This document shows positions 1 through 9,460 of a DNA stretch of 64,000 nucleotides, piece by piece. Numbering within the stretch: the stretch's first letter is position 1; each line of letters starts with the position of its first letter. Source of the stretch: Colocasia esculenta (Eukaryota; Streptophyta; Magnoliopsida; Alismatales; Araceae); the NCBI GenBank assembly GCA_014218235.1, contig CM024758.1, forward strand, positions 105,437,698-105,501,697. The letters are read 5' to 3'. The position numbers were made by a program, and so were the translations under genes. The notes below the pieces were generated by a model that had not been told where the DNA came from, did not search any database, and was given only the letters and a program-made list of their open reading frames with translations.

Positions 1-2
1 TT

Positions 3-1424
3 CAGTTCGAAAGAAGAACGAAAAGAAGGAATGACCCTGCAGAGCAACCAGGGTCCTCCTCTGCACCTAAGCCAGCAGCCAAGAGAGGTAGACCCTCTTC
101 TTCAGGCAGAGGTAGGGTTTCTAGACCAGAGAATCCGGGCTCCCCTTCTGGAGATCATTCAGAATCATCATCATCATCTTCAGAGTCTTCCAAGTCTCAA
201 GACACCACCAGTGAAGCCAAGCTTATTCTAAAGCCCAGGATAGTGAATTTATCAGATATTCAGCTAGCAGACACATTTCCAGAAATTCAGACCTATTTCT
301 CCTTTCAATCTTGGTTACCATTTATTTCTGAATTTCAAATCAGTTATCCAAGACTTGTTAGGGAATTCTACAAAAACCTGAAATGCACAGAAGAAGGGTA
401 TAAATCAAAGGTTAAGGGCATAGTTATTGACATGCCAACTGATAAAGCTGCCTCAATTTTCAAAGTACCAGATGAAGGGGCAGATTATCATGACTTTGAA
501 TTTGATCTACATGAAGCCTATTCCATCTTGACAGGCCTTCCTGCTGATGCCTCTGATCCAAAACAAACCCATGTCACCAGATTCAACACAAACTCATTTC
601 CCCCTGTGTTGAGAGTCATCCACCACATATTGACCACAATTATTACCCCTCAAGGTGGTGGAAGAGACAGACTTACAGACATTCAGAGGTTCATTCTTTA
701 TTGCATGGTAAAAGACATCAAAATCAACCTCCATGTAATAATGTATCAAATCATATCTGAAACAACAAGGAAAGACCTCAAGAGATCTCTTCCTTATGGT
801 GCACATCTGACCTCAGTGTTCCAGCACTTTGGTGTGCCCTTGGAGAATGAGAAATCCCAGTCTATCCCTAAGTCCAACATCTATACCTTTAAGAATATTC
901 AAAAATTCATGGGATTTAGACTGGAGGGTACTCAAGTAAGGAGAGGGCCAGTTGTGGTTGAGGCCCCTCAAGCTCAAGAGGAACAGCCTCAAGATCAAGG
1001 GGACCAGCCCCAAGCTCAGGAGGAACAGCCTCAAAATCAAGGGGACCAGCCCCAAGCTCAAGAGGACCAGCCTCCAGCTGAAGGGGACCAGCCCCAAGGT
1101 CAAGAGGATCAGCCTCCCTTGAATGAGGATCAGCCTCAAGTCCCAACTGAAGGTGACATTCCATTACTTACCACACCCTCACCTCAGTTTCAACATTTCT
1201 CTCCACAACCCACATTTCAACCATCCACATCCTCTGGTGGGCCTTCTGTTCCACCAGAGTTGTTCTCCTTCTTAAATGAAAAATTTGAAACCTTGAACTC
1301 CTCCATTCAAACCATGTCAGAATCATTTGAGTTGAGGATTCAAAGATTGGAGAACACTGTATCTGCCAAATTCATAGAACAAAAGCTGCCTCAGATTATG
1401 CAGCTCAAAGATTCAACAAATTAA
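3..1424 (+). CDS. Sirevirus extra ORF, plant transposon-protein domain (5' truncated by window)
   Basis: The frame is open from base 3 to the TAA at 1422, so the true start lies before the window; the GTG at 243 is only the first possible in-window start. The N-terminal part (about residues 1-80) is basic and Ser-rich and contains KRGRP followed by GRGR, which resembles an AT-hook core. Residues about 95-300 contain a LVREFYKNL motif and a globular stretch typical of the 'putative plant transposon protein' domain found in the extra ORF after copia pol. Then comes a Pro/Gln/Glu-rich stretch built of repeated QPQ-type units (bases 960-1140), then a coiled-coil-like segment. The function of this class is unknown; an envelope-like role has been proposed for Sireviruses but nothing here proves it. 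I see no transmembrane segment. Confidence 0.7.
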   Translation, partial: QFERRTKRRNDPAEQPGSSSAPKPAAKRGRPSSSGRGRVSRPENPGSPSGDHSESSSSSSESSKSQDTTSEAKLILKPRIVNLSDIQLADTFPEIQTYFSFQSWLPFISEFQISYPRLVREFYKNLKCTEEGYKSKVKGIVIDMPTDKAASIFKVPDEGADYHDFEFDLHEAYSILTGLPADASDPKQTHVTRFNTNSFPPVLRVIHHILTTIITPQGGGRDRLTDIQRFILYCMVKDIKINLHVIMYQIISETTRKDLKRSLPYGAHLTSVFQHFGVPLENEKSQSIPKSNIYTFKNIQKFMGFRLEGTQVRRGPVVVEAPQAQEEQPQDQGDQPQAQEEQPQNQGDQPQAQEDQPPAEGDQPQGQEDQPPLNEDQPQVPTEGDIPLLTTPSPQFQHFSPQPTFQPSTSSGGPSVPPELFSFLNEKFETLNSSIQTMSESFELRIQRLENTVSAKFIEQKLPQIMQLKDSTN

Positions 1425-1432
1425 TTGGTACA

Positions 1433-1903
1433 ATGGCAGATGCCTCATTACAGCTGAAGGAGCACCAGCAAAAATTGGAGATAGTTCTTCAGGGAATTTT
1501 GGCAAATTCCCAAGCTGATGTTTTCAACACCAAGCAGACATTACATGAGATCACCAGCACTAGACTGTCATTTGCTCATTTTGTGGATGACTTGGAGAGC
1601 ATGAGGAACTTCAATGCACACATTGATACACAGATATCTGATTTGACAAAAGAATTCAAGATCATGCAAAGGCCTGGCTGGTCAGCTGGATCATCTTCCT
1701 CTTCACAACCAATTGCAGCTGATCTAGCAAGAATTCAAGCTACCTTGATAGACAATTCAGACAGAATGGAACACTTCTTGCACACAAAACTCACAACCAT
1801 TCAAGATTAAATCAAGTCCAACTTGACCTTCATGGAGAAAAGACTGTCTGACATTGAGACCATCTTACTTCCCATTTTTCCTCCTCCTCCATCTTCTACT
1901 TAA
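1433..1903 (+). pseudogene. Coiled-coil tail of the Sirevirus extra ORF, frameshifted and stopped
   Basis: Heptad-rich, Gln/Leu-rich sequence in a different frame from the preceding ORF. The reading FNKLIGTMADAS runs straight through the ATG at 1433, so this is more likely the continuation of the upstream protein after a frameshift near 1415 than a new gene. A TAA at 1808 is followed in the same frame by further helix-like sequence and a Pro-rich end stopping at 1901-1903, so the TAA looks like a premature stop. No catalytic motif is visible. Confidence 0.55.
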
Positions 1904-2325
1904 TGTAATTTTTCTTTTGATGATGTCAAAGGGGGAGAAGAAATAAAGAACAAGAAATGTTTGTAATGAAATGTTTGTAATCTTTTTGGAATGATTGTAA
2001 TGGTTCTCTTGTTGAATGAAATGAAAACTCTTTTTGCTTAGCTTGAATAAATTTCTCAGTTGTGTCTTCAATGTGATTGAAAATCTTTATGTGAATGTGA
2101 ATGAATGAATGCTTGTCAAGTTGCTTGACCTTCTTTATGCACTAACTTACTTCAAGTTACATTGTACTTATCTAGTACAACCATCAATTGTGAATAAGCC
2201 ATATTTAAAGGTCCTTAACAAGCATGAACATGAACAAAAATAAGAACATTGAATAACCAAAAAATTGCTTAAAATCACATCTCATCTAAACCTCATTGTC
2301 ATATGGATTTAATGTTGCCATCATC

Positions 2326-2339
2326 AAAAAGGGGGAGAT
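2326..2339 (+). other. Polypurine tract of the Sirevirus element
   Basis: A run of five A and five G followed by AGAT lies immediately before the LTR start TGTTGGG. This is the expected plus-strand priming site for reverse transcription. A similar AAAGGGGGAGAAGAAA tract lies at 1928-1943; duplicated polypurine tracts are usual in Sireviruses. Confidence 0.8.
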
Positions 2340-2561
2340 TGTTGGGTTGAGTGTAATTTCATATCATTTTCCCTCCTATTTTGATGATGACAAATGTGAT
2401 TTTAATGCAAAATAATTGAAACATGATAAATACACCTTACCTGAGAATTATATTCAAAAAGCATGTTTCAAAGCACACTTATCATTTGTACTTATAATAA
2501 AATATTTTACTAATGATATATGTGTTTATTCTTCAGGTACAAACACTTTTTGTAAAAGTGT

Positions 2562-2951
2562 GTCGACACACCCCTCAATGGTGTCGACACAACAACCCAG
2601 ATTCAAAGGCAAAAAGGTGAACAAATGTTGAGACTGTGTCGACACATGTCAAAGAGTGTGTCGACACGAGTTGCAAATTCCTGAAATTAGTCTACCCAGG
2701 TCGACGCACTCTCAGGGCAGGTCGACACTGGACTCAGTTCCCAGAACAGACTGTTTGCAGAATTGGGACAGCAGGTCGACGCAGGACCAGAGTAGGTCGA
2801 CACTGGACTCAGTTCCCAGAATAGCCTGTTTGCAGATTTGGGACAACAGGTCGACACAGTACTAGAGCAGGTCGACACGGGACCTTGTTCCCAGAACATC
2901 CTATTCTCAATTTGGGACAGTGTGTCGACACCACCACCAGGGCAGGTCGAC
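2562..2951 (+). repeat. Six paired GTCGAC palindromes in the LTR U3
   Basis: Twelve GTCGAC cores occur at 2562, 2583, 2638, 2660, 2700, 2721, 2775, 2796, 2850, 2871, 2924 and 2946, several extended to the palindrome GTGTCGACAC. They form six pairs. Within a pair the spacing is always 21 or 22 bp; pairs repeat every 74-76 bp, except one step of 62. The array lies 120-510 bp upstream of the TATA box, where a regulatory protein-binding array would be expected. Confidence 0.9.
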
Positions 2952-3071
2952 ACACTACGGAAAGACTGCAACTTAAATTGGATGTTTGCCACGTGTCAGC
3001 CTAGGGCAATGGTGTATCATCCTAGGATCGTGTGCCCTCGTACCCCAAGGGTACCCTTCAGATATTTAGGG

Positions 3072-3079
3072 TATAAATA
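3072..3079 (+). promoter_or_regulatory. TATA box of the Sirevirus LTR
   Basis: TATAAATA in an otherwise ordinary context, 732 bp into the LTR, placing the U3/R boundary near 3100. It lies directly downstream of the palindrome array. Confidence 0.6.
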
Positions 3080-3557
3080 CCCTCCTTAAGGGCACTCATC
3101 CCTAAGAACCCTTTTTCACAGCCTCCAAGAGATCCGGTTGGCGGCTGGAAGGTTCCTCCTCCCTGTTTTGCTCCTCCTGTGCTTCTACACCTCAATTCAT
3201 CCTCCTCCAAGCACAAGGATAGAAGTCTGATCAACATGAAGCACTAGCATCGACTTCAAAGGAGCAGATCAAGTAGAAGCCGATTTCTGTGAAGAATTCA
3301 AGGAAGATCCTGAAGATCAAATTGCAGAGCATCGTTCAGGAACTTCCAGAGATTAAAGCACTTCACAATCGACCTTCTACAAGGGAGTACATCTGAAGAG
3401 AAGAATCTATCAATCAATATTCATGTTCCTTTTTCTCTTCTGAGTGATTATGAGATTATGCATGAGTTGTTGCATGAGTCTTATGAATTAACTCTGGTTG
3501 GACTAGATCTCTTGCTAGAGGATCTTAGTCTTGTGTTTTTCTAGCAAGTTGTACTGT

Positions 3558-3753
3558 GAGCCGTCGTGCTCTAGTTTGTGAGTCGTCGTACTCACTATGT
3601 GGTTTGAGCCGTCGTGCTCAATTTGGAGTCGTCGTACTCCGGTTGTTGTTTGAGCCGTCGTGCTCAGTTTGGAGTCGTCGTGCTCCAGGTGTTTCTTGAG
3701 TCGTCGTGCTCAAGGGTGTTTGGAGTCGTCGTGCTCCTGTGTGAGTTGTACTC
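3558..3753 (+). repeat. 46-bp tandem array of GAGYCGTCGTRCTC imperfect palindromes in R/U5
   Basis: Eight good copies (3558, 3580, 3606, 3626, 3652, 3672, 3698, 3723) and one degenerate copy (3743) of a 14-bp motif with GAG/CTC arms. Spacing mostly alternates 20 and 26 bp, so a 46-bp unit holding two palindromes is tandemly repeated. It lies downstream of the TATA box and so would be in the transcript. Confidence 0.85.
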
Positions 3754-4151
3754 AGAGTTTTTGAGTAGTGTGGCCTCACTGTGTGAGGGGTGGACGTAGG
3801 AGTCACTGGAGGTGATTTCCGAACCACCTAAAAATCCTCTGTGCATTAGTTTGAATTGTGGTTTGCCTTTGTATCTCGCTAGATGCATGCATAGGGATTT
3901 CGCTTACATTACTAATTGATTTGCTCACACACCCAAATCACACTTCAGATCAGTAAATTAATTAGGTGATTTGATCTCTGATTAGAAGTAATTTTTAATT
4001 GCTTAAGCTTCCGCGTTAATTGGTATTAGATCTATTCAACCCCCCCTTCTAGATCTTGTCCTCACCTATACCTCGATCCTTCATAATCAAAGTCCCACTC
4101 CTATTAGTTTCTCTCTACCATTTCCAACCATGAATGGGAGTCTTGAGGCTC

Positions 4152-4159
4152 TATAAATA
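4152..4159 (+). promoter_or_regulatory. TATA box of PMD-A
   Basis: TATAAATA followed by a purine-rich stretch, 69 bp before the ATG at 4228. The equivalent T2 gene has TATTTAAA at a similar distance. Confidence 0.55.
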
Positions 4160-4227
4160 AGGGGGAGGAGAGACCAAATTCGCACCTCACCCTTCTCTCT
4201 TCTTCTCTTCAAGCTTTTCAAGCTCTC

Positions 4228-5689
4228 ATGGCCATGAAGAGAGCTCCAAGTGCTTCCATGGGTGAGGAGGCGTCTTACGAAGGTCCGAAGCGAGCCCGGG
4301 CGACCTATGATGCTTTTGTGAGGTTGACGGACATCCCCAACCACTTGAGCAGGAGCAAGGATGTGAGAGAGGTAAGTTGCTTGATGTTTTAATTTTTATG
4401 ATTTTTTCTGCGAATTTCTTCATTAATTTTGTTCTTCTTCTTCCTCCCTTCTCTTTGCCTTTTTTCTTCTTCTCCTCTAGCTCTTCCCCAGCTCCCGCCG
4501 CTATTCCAAGCTCACATGGATCACCCCCATGATAAAAGCCTTACCCATGTTTGTAATCCGGTTCTTGAGAGAGTGGGGTTTGGGTGGGGTTTTGATAGCG
4601 GCCCATAACTACCACAAAATTTCTTTTGATTGGCATAGTATCACGACCTTGATAGAACTTTGGCACCCCCAAACCCATACTTTCATTTTCCCAAAATTCG
4701 AGGCGACCATCCTTCTTGAGGAGGTCGAAGCCTTCTTGGCTCTCCCTAAGACCAAGCGAGGGGATGAGCAAAATATTTGCTATACTGTCGAGCCCATCAA
4801 CCCGAAGCTGATTTTAGGTGAGTTCATGACTGATCCCGGGGACGTGTATACCATGATTAGCCCACAAACCATCCATCTTGTGCCGTTGTCTAAGTGGGTC
4901 ATATCCAAGTGTAAGGACAAAAAATTAGACCACCGTGAAATAGCGAAGGCCGTAGCCATATGTTTGTGTGGGGTGGTGCTCTTCCCGTCTATGGATCACC
5001 TCATAGGCTACGCGAGTTTGAGTGCTATAAGCGGTGTATGGCGGGGACTCTCACTCTCTCATGCCGTGTTGGCTTACCTATATGCGGGTCTTACCTCGGC
5101 CTATACGGGGGGTTCACTCTATGGCTCTATGATCCTTTTGGAGTGTTGGTTGGGAGTGAGGATAAAGTTCAAGCCTGTAGACAACCCTACCACCGATAGC
5201 CGGATCTTTGGGTGCCATCCACTATGCTTTATTGGCGGGGCGGCCAAATTCCCCGACAAAGTTGTGTGCAGGACGGCGGACAAGAAAACGAGGAGTGCAT
5301 GGCGCCTTTACCTCAGCACGCTCCCGGTGGAGCATTTCACCTTGGACATAGCGGCATTGCGCGGAGCGGAGATCCGGCTTCCACTCGGGCGTGGATTAGA
5401 TCGACAACTTGTGGGTAACATGATGACAGTGCTTTACAACCCACAGAGGTGTTATCTACAGGTTGGGAAGCCAAGGACAAAGGTGCTTCCGCCGTCTCAC
5501 TTGCCTCCGATGAAGAAGCGGCGTTTGGGAGACCCGGAGGACGAGCAAGCCGTACGGAGTGCATTGGCTTTGTGGCGGGCGTGCACCACCCATGCACTTC
5601 CACCGACACTACAGGAGGAGCGGGAGACGTACCAAGCATATCTCCGGGATCATGAGAAGATTCGGCCACTTGAGGGACCGAGAGCTTGA
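4228..5689 (+). CDS. PMD-A: plant mobile domain-like protein, intact, two exons
   Basis: Exon 1 is 4228-4371 (48 codons) ending GAG|GTAAGT; the intron is 4372-4480 with a pyrimidine-rich end and CTAG; exon 2 is 4481-5689, phase 0. The 450-codon frame has no internal stop. Residues about 85-125 (IELWHPQTHTF, then LLEEVEAFLAL) match the core of the plant mobile domain, a fold shared by host MAIN/MAIL-type proteins and transposon proteins. A helical region with LFPSMDHL and a YGSMILLECW motif follows. Basic clusters KRAR (near residue 22) and KKRR (near the C-terminus) could be nuclear signals. No nuclease or polymerase motif is seen. It is antisense to T1 gag-pol, upstream of PMD-B on the same strand. 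The role is unknown; modulation of host silencing is only an inference from MAIN/MAIL relatives. Confidence 0.75.
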
Positions 5690-6206
5690 GAGAGAGAGAG
5701 TTGATTGTATCTTTGAGAGATTTTGATGGGACATGATGTAGTGAGACTTGAGAGACTTGAGATCTTTGCTTTTATTTGATGTAAGCATTGGAATTATAGC
5801 AATGGAAATTGATTTTTGAAGGTTCTGTGCACTGACTGAGAAGGCGACATAGGCTGGTGTCGCTATCCTGAACGCGATAGGCCAACGGTCGCCACTTTAA
5901 AAGTGAACGCGACATAGGGTATGTCGCGACCTGAAAGAAAGCGACAAGGCCCTTGTCGCGTTATCAGAACCGACAGGGATTTGAACTTGGGGCCTAGCGC
6001 CTTCCTCTTTCCGCGCGCCCTCTACTCTTTCTCTTCTTTTCTCTTTCCTTCCCCTCTCCGGCGACCAGAACCCCAAAAACCCCTCTTCCTTCTTCGACCT
6101 CCGGCGACCCTCTCTTCCGGAGGCGGTCACCGGAGACCGACGGTGGCGGATTTCTTCCACTCTCCTTCTTCTCTCTCTTTCCCTACCTATATATCGGTGG
6201 CTTGCA
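5690..6206 (+). promoter_or_regulatory. PMD-A/PMD-B intergenic region with GCGACA palindromes
   Basis: No gene is seen. The first part is AT-rich 3' flank of PMD-A. From about 5838 to 5960 there are repeated GCGACA and TGTCGC half-sites in inverted arrangement, such as GCGACA then TGTCGC near 5914 and GCGACAAGG then CCTTGTCGC near 5941. A C/T-rich leader precedes the PMD-B ATG, with TATATAT near 6189. Confidence 0.6.
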
Positions 6207-8960
6207 ATGGAGGGTGGAGGCAATGGAGGAGGTGATGGCGATGGCGGCCGGCGACGCGTCAAGAAGGAGGAGGATATCGCGGCGGCGGCACCGGGTGAGG
6301 ATGAGCCCGTTGGACCCAAGAAGGTAGGTCCCCGAGCCCTTAATCCATGCATGTGACGTGATGGGAGTGCGGTGCACTCGAATGTAGGGCTTTTTCCCGA
6401 AGAGAAACGGCCAGGAAACGGGTGATGCCCGTCTCTCGGTCTCCCTGGTAACGCGACAGCATGACTGTCGCTTTACCAGTGGGGTCGTGACAAGCCTTGT
6501 GTCGCCTTCAAGAAGGCGACGGCCCCACTAGTCGCAACCCTGTTTCTGAAGGCGACAGGCCTCCTGTCGCCTTTTAGAAGGCGACAGGGGGGCCTGTCGC
6601 TATGACAGGACTGAGACTGATTGTGCACCCTTGGCTGATTTCTGACGCTTTCTGTGTTTGTCATGCAGAGTGAGTTGCGGTCCAGGCTCGGGTGGGCAGT
6701 TGTCTGGGCAATCTACCATGGATTGCCGGACTTTCAGAGGGCCCGGTTGGAGGAGATGGGGTTCGGCCCCTTTCTTAGACTGGACGAGCTGACTCCTGAC
6801 GTGGCCCTGATCCAGGCCCTAAAGGAGAGGTGGGACCCCGAGTGCCACGCCTTTCTCTTTCCGTGGGGTCACATGATCCTCACGTTAGAGGACGTGGTAC
6901 GTATCACCGGCCTACGCGTGGACGGCCAGGCAGTGACGGGGGTGACCTACACGAGTTACCAGGAGCTGGCGGAGAGGCTGCTGGGGTTGGATGTGACGCG
7001 CGAGAGATCATCGCTGATTTCGAGGACGAAGCTGCATGCGAGTCTCGGGGTGGTGAGCGCGCGCCACCAGACAGGAGAGAGCCAGGCAGACTACATGGCC
7101 AGGATGATAGAGGACGCCAGAGCAACGTTGGCGGAGGAGGAGGGAGCGGCAGCGGACCGTGACCTGAGGCGCTTCCTGATCCTCGTGATCGGGAAGTTGA
7201 TTGTGGGGACCAGAGGGGACCCAGTCAGCTGCAGGTGCCTGCCCCTGCTGGAGGACTTGTCCAGCGTGGGAAACTACGCATGGGGTGCGGCCCTCCTGGC
7301 CCACCTCTTCGACAGCCTGGGCACCTCCAGCAGGGAGACGGGGGTAGCCGGGTTCTTCCCACTCCTACAGGTACATTCCTTTACCCTTACCCTCTACTGC
7401 TTTTCTTCTGCTTATTCTGATTAATTGCAGTGCTGACTGAGTTGTTTTGCAGGTGTGGGCATATCACCACCTCCCCTCCTTGGGTTGTGGTGAGCCAAGG
7501 CGGGCCGGAGCCGTGCCCCTTCTACGGCGTTGGCGGTTCCGCCGGGACGAGCAGTCACTGCGCCGGCAGGTGACAATGATCCATGACGCACTGGACAGCG
7601 TGCCCTTCGGCAATGTGAGTACTTCTAGCCTTAGCCCTTTTCCTTTGCTTATTTGACAAACGACTGACAGATCTTTTTGCTTGTGGTGTGCAGGTTGAGT
7701 GGACTCCCTATGTCGGGGAGGGTGACACCGCCCAGCCGTGGGTGGAGCGGGGCCGTCCCTACTTTGGTAGGGACATTTGGCTGCATGAATTTAACACCGT
7801 GGTGCCGCTCCACCATCGGCTCGTTGCGCGCACACTGGGACTCCACCAAGCGGTGGTGGAGTTCCCGACTCGACAGAGGCCATGGGAGAGACCGGGCCGG
7901 AGCTTCCGCGGGATCCAGTAGGAGACTGACTGGACGGTTCGGGTCTGCGAGCAGCTCACGGACTGGGAGCAGCGGGGGAGAGAGGTGGCTTCAGAGGCCA
8001 CAAGCGATGAGGATTACTTCCGTGCCTATGCACGGAGGTACGGGGCCTAGGTTTATAAGGGGTCTCGACGATCGGTGAGTTTTACTGCTTTTAATCAATT
8101 TTAAGTCCTCAATTGATTGCATGATTGACTTATCTTGAGTTTGCAGTTTGATCCTGAGGGGCGGATCGCCTCACTAGAGGGTATCCTCCACTCCACCATT
8201 CAGCAGCGGGACGACCTCCAGGCGGTTGTGGACCAGCTGGTGAGTACTTCACACCCTGACCTCTCTTTTTCTAACTTTGGTTGACTGACTCTTCTTGTTT
8301 TCCCTTGCAGTGGGAGGAGCTAGATCGGGCCCAGCAGATGGTGGGAGGGGCTTCTTCCTCCCGAGAGGAGCCCGGTCGTTCAGTGTTGGAGGGCCAGTTA
8401 GCGGCAGCAGTGGCCCGAGCAGAGGATGCTCTCGCCCAGGTGCGGGAGCGGGTAAGTCATCAACCGCATGCCCCTTCGGTTCTTTATCTCCCTTGGTGTT
8501 TTGACAAGACACTTTGATGTTGCAGGAGGCTGAGCTGAGAGACTCCTTAGCGCGGATGACCGCGCTGGAGGCGGAGATGGCGGAGCTGCGCCTACGCCAG
8601 GAGGCAGTGGAGGTGACGCAGTGGCGTCAGGATGCCGAGGAGGCGACGAGGCTGCGCGCTGAGGCCGGGGACCTCCGCACTCAGCTGGGAGAGGAGAGGC
8701 ACCACTGCGAGCTGCTGCGGTCCGAGATGAAGGGCCTCGAGAGGGCTCTAGCTTTGGTCGGACGCAACCGCTCGTCGGTTAGCAGGAGCGGTATCCCGAG
8801 CGGGTTCGCTGGACATTATCTGACAGGTTCCTCCGGACGGCGGAGGAACGAGGAGGAGGCACGACAGCGCGAGAGAGCGCCGGAGGGTAGTGAGACAGGA
8901 CCGAGGGTCATGGCTCCTCCGTCTCCCCGCCCGCCTGAGGGTACAGGGGAGAGCGGTTGA
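6207..8960 (+). pseudogene. PMD-B: seven-exon plant mobile domain / coiled-coil gene with two TAG stops
   Basis: Exons by GT-AG signals: 6207-6323, 6669-7370, 7453-7614, 7694-8074, 8147-8239, 8311-8451 and 8526-8960; every intron is phase 0. The product would be about 676 residues. Exon 2 carries the PMD core (RWDPECHAFLFPWG, LEDVVRITGLRVDG). Exons 5-7 are Glu/Arg/Ala-rich and predict a long coiled coil. Exon 4 contains two in-frame TAGs, at 7919 (probably from CAG) and 8048 (probably from TGG), with coding sense continuing after each. Exon 1 is Gly-rich with a basic RRRVKK stretch. It is antisense to T1, like PMD-A. The intact splice signals suggest it decayed recently or that the stops are read through; decay is simpler. 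Confidence 0.75.
6449..6607. repeat. GCGACA/TGTCGC palindrome cluster in PMD-B intron 1
   Basis: Repeated inverted half-sites, including AAGGCGACAGG followed after 3 bp by CCTGTCGCCTT, then another AAGGCGACAGG and CCTGTCGC. The same core occurs in the intergenic cluster at 5838-5960, in the solo LTR (22520-22625 and 23310-23490) and in both LTR-X copies. Confidence 0.8.
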
Positions 8961-9147
8961 GGGCTTGTACTTTTACCCTTTTTGTACATGTATGATATGG
9001 AATGGAATGGAACGAATCTTTCTTATTTCATGATTTGCAACTGAGTGAGAGTGACGAGTGAGAGTGACGGGTGAGATGCAAGTGCCGCTTTCTTTCTTTT
9101 GCGCCCTGCACACTTAGACAATCATAAAACAAGTTAGATCCGTTCTT

Positions 9148-9216
9148 AGGCTTAGCCCCTTGCCTTAAAAATACGACGAGTGACCGACCTTGATGAATAG
9201 TCAAGGGGCTAAGCCT
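9148..9216. other. 15-bp inverted repeat downstream of PMD-B
   Basis: Arms 9148-9162 and 9202-9216 are perfectly complementary (core GGCTTAGCCCCTTG) around a 39-nt loop, 187 bp after the PMD-B stop. T2 has the same hairpin at the matching place with one base pair changed on both arms. It may act in RNA 3'-end formation or genomic RNA structure. Confidence 0.8.
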
Positions 9217-9274
9217 TATTAAATAGGCAAAAGACATAAATAAATAACATGCATGAGCAGGTGAGTGGAGTGGT

Positions 9275-9460
9275 TGAAAACATTTTTTGGAGTTTTTGAA
9301 ATATTCATTTTTTTTAGCTTTGAAATATTTGATTTTTTTGGAGTTTTGAAATATTTGGTTTTTTTGGGGTTTTGAAATATTGGCTTTTTTTTGGGTTTTG
9401 AAAGATTTGATTTTTTTGGGTTTTGAAAGATTTGGTTTTTTGGGGTTTTGAAAGACGCCT
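9275..9460. repeat. Minisatellite of about 22 bp, TTTTGAAATATTTGATTTTTT type
   Basis: About eight degenerate copies of a T-rich unit containing TTTTGAAA(T/G)AT. The reverse complement matches the larger array in T2 at 36060-36475, so it is a conserved part of this element family. Tandem arrays after pol are known in Tat/Ogre-type elements. Confidence 0.85.

Larger units (their letters stand above)
1..4083 (+). mobile_element. Sirevirus-like Ty1/copia element, 3' portion
   Basis: This is the downstream part of a copia element whose gag-pol lies before the window. Seen: an extra ORF after pol, a coiled-coil-like tail, G-rich polypurine tracts (one around 1928-1943, another touching the LTR at 2326-2339), and a long LTR starting TGTTGGG. 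An extra ORF, repeated polypurine tracts and LTR palindrome arrays are known traits of the Sirevirus genus. It probably inserted into the T1 gypsy element, because T1's antisense PMD-A gene begins directly after the LTR. The exact 3' end is uncertain because no 5' flank is available to define a target duplication. Confidence 0.8.
2340..4083 (+). repeat. 3' LTR of the Sirevirus-like element
   Basis: Begins TGTTGGGTTG right after the polypurine tract and ends near a C-rich stretch followed by a TCA at 4081-4083. A TATA box at 3072 puts U3 at about 2340-3100. The C-run near 4041 is typical of the 3' end of Sirevirus LTRs. The 3' end is approximate. Confidence 0.7.

Noticed and set aside
31..231. 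Separate 66-codon ORF at the window start
   Set aside because: The frame open from base 3 reads continuously into the Sirevirus extra protein, so this ORF is an out-of-frame shadow.
2562..2951. CRISPR-like array of short repeats
   Set aside because: The repeats are 10-bp palindromes inside a plant LTR with no spacer logic and no cas genes; they fit known Sirevirus LTR palindromes.
5897..6352. 151-codon minus-strand ORF
   Set aside because: It is a GC-rich shadow across the PMD-B leader, exon 1 and palindrome cluster, with Arg/Glu-rich low complexity and no domain.
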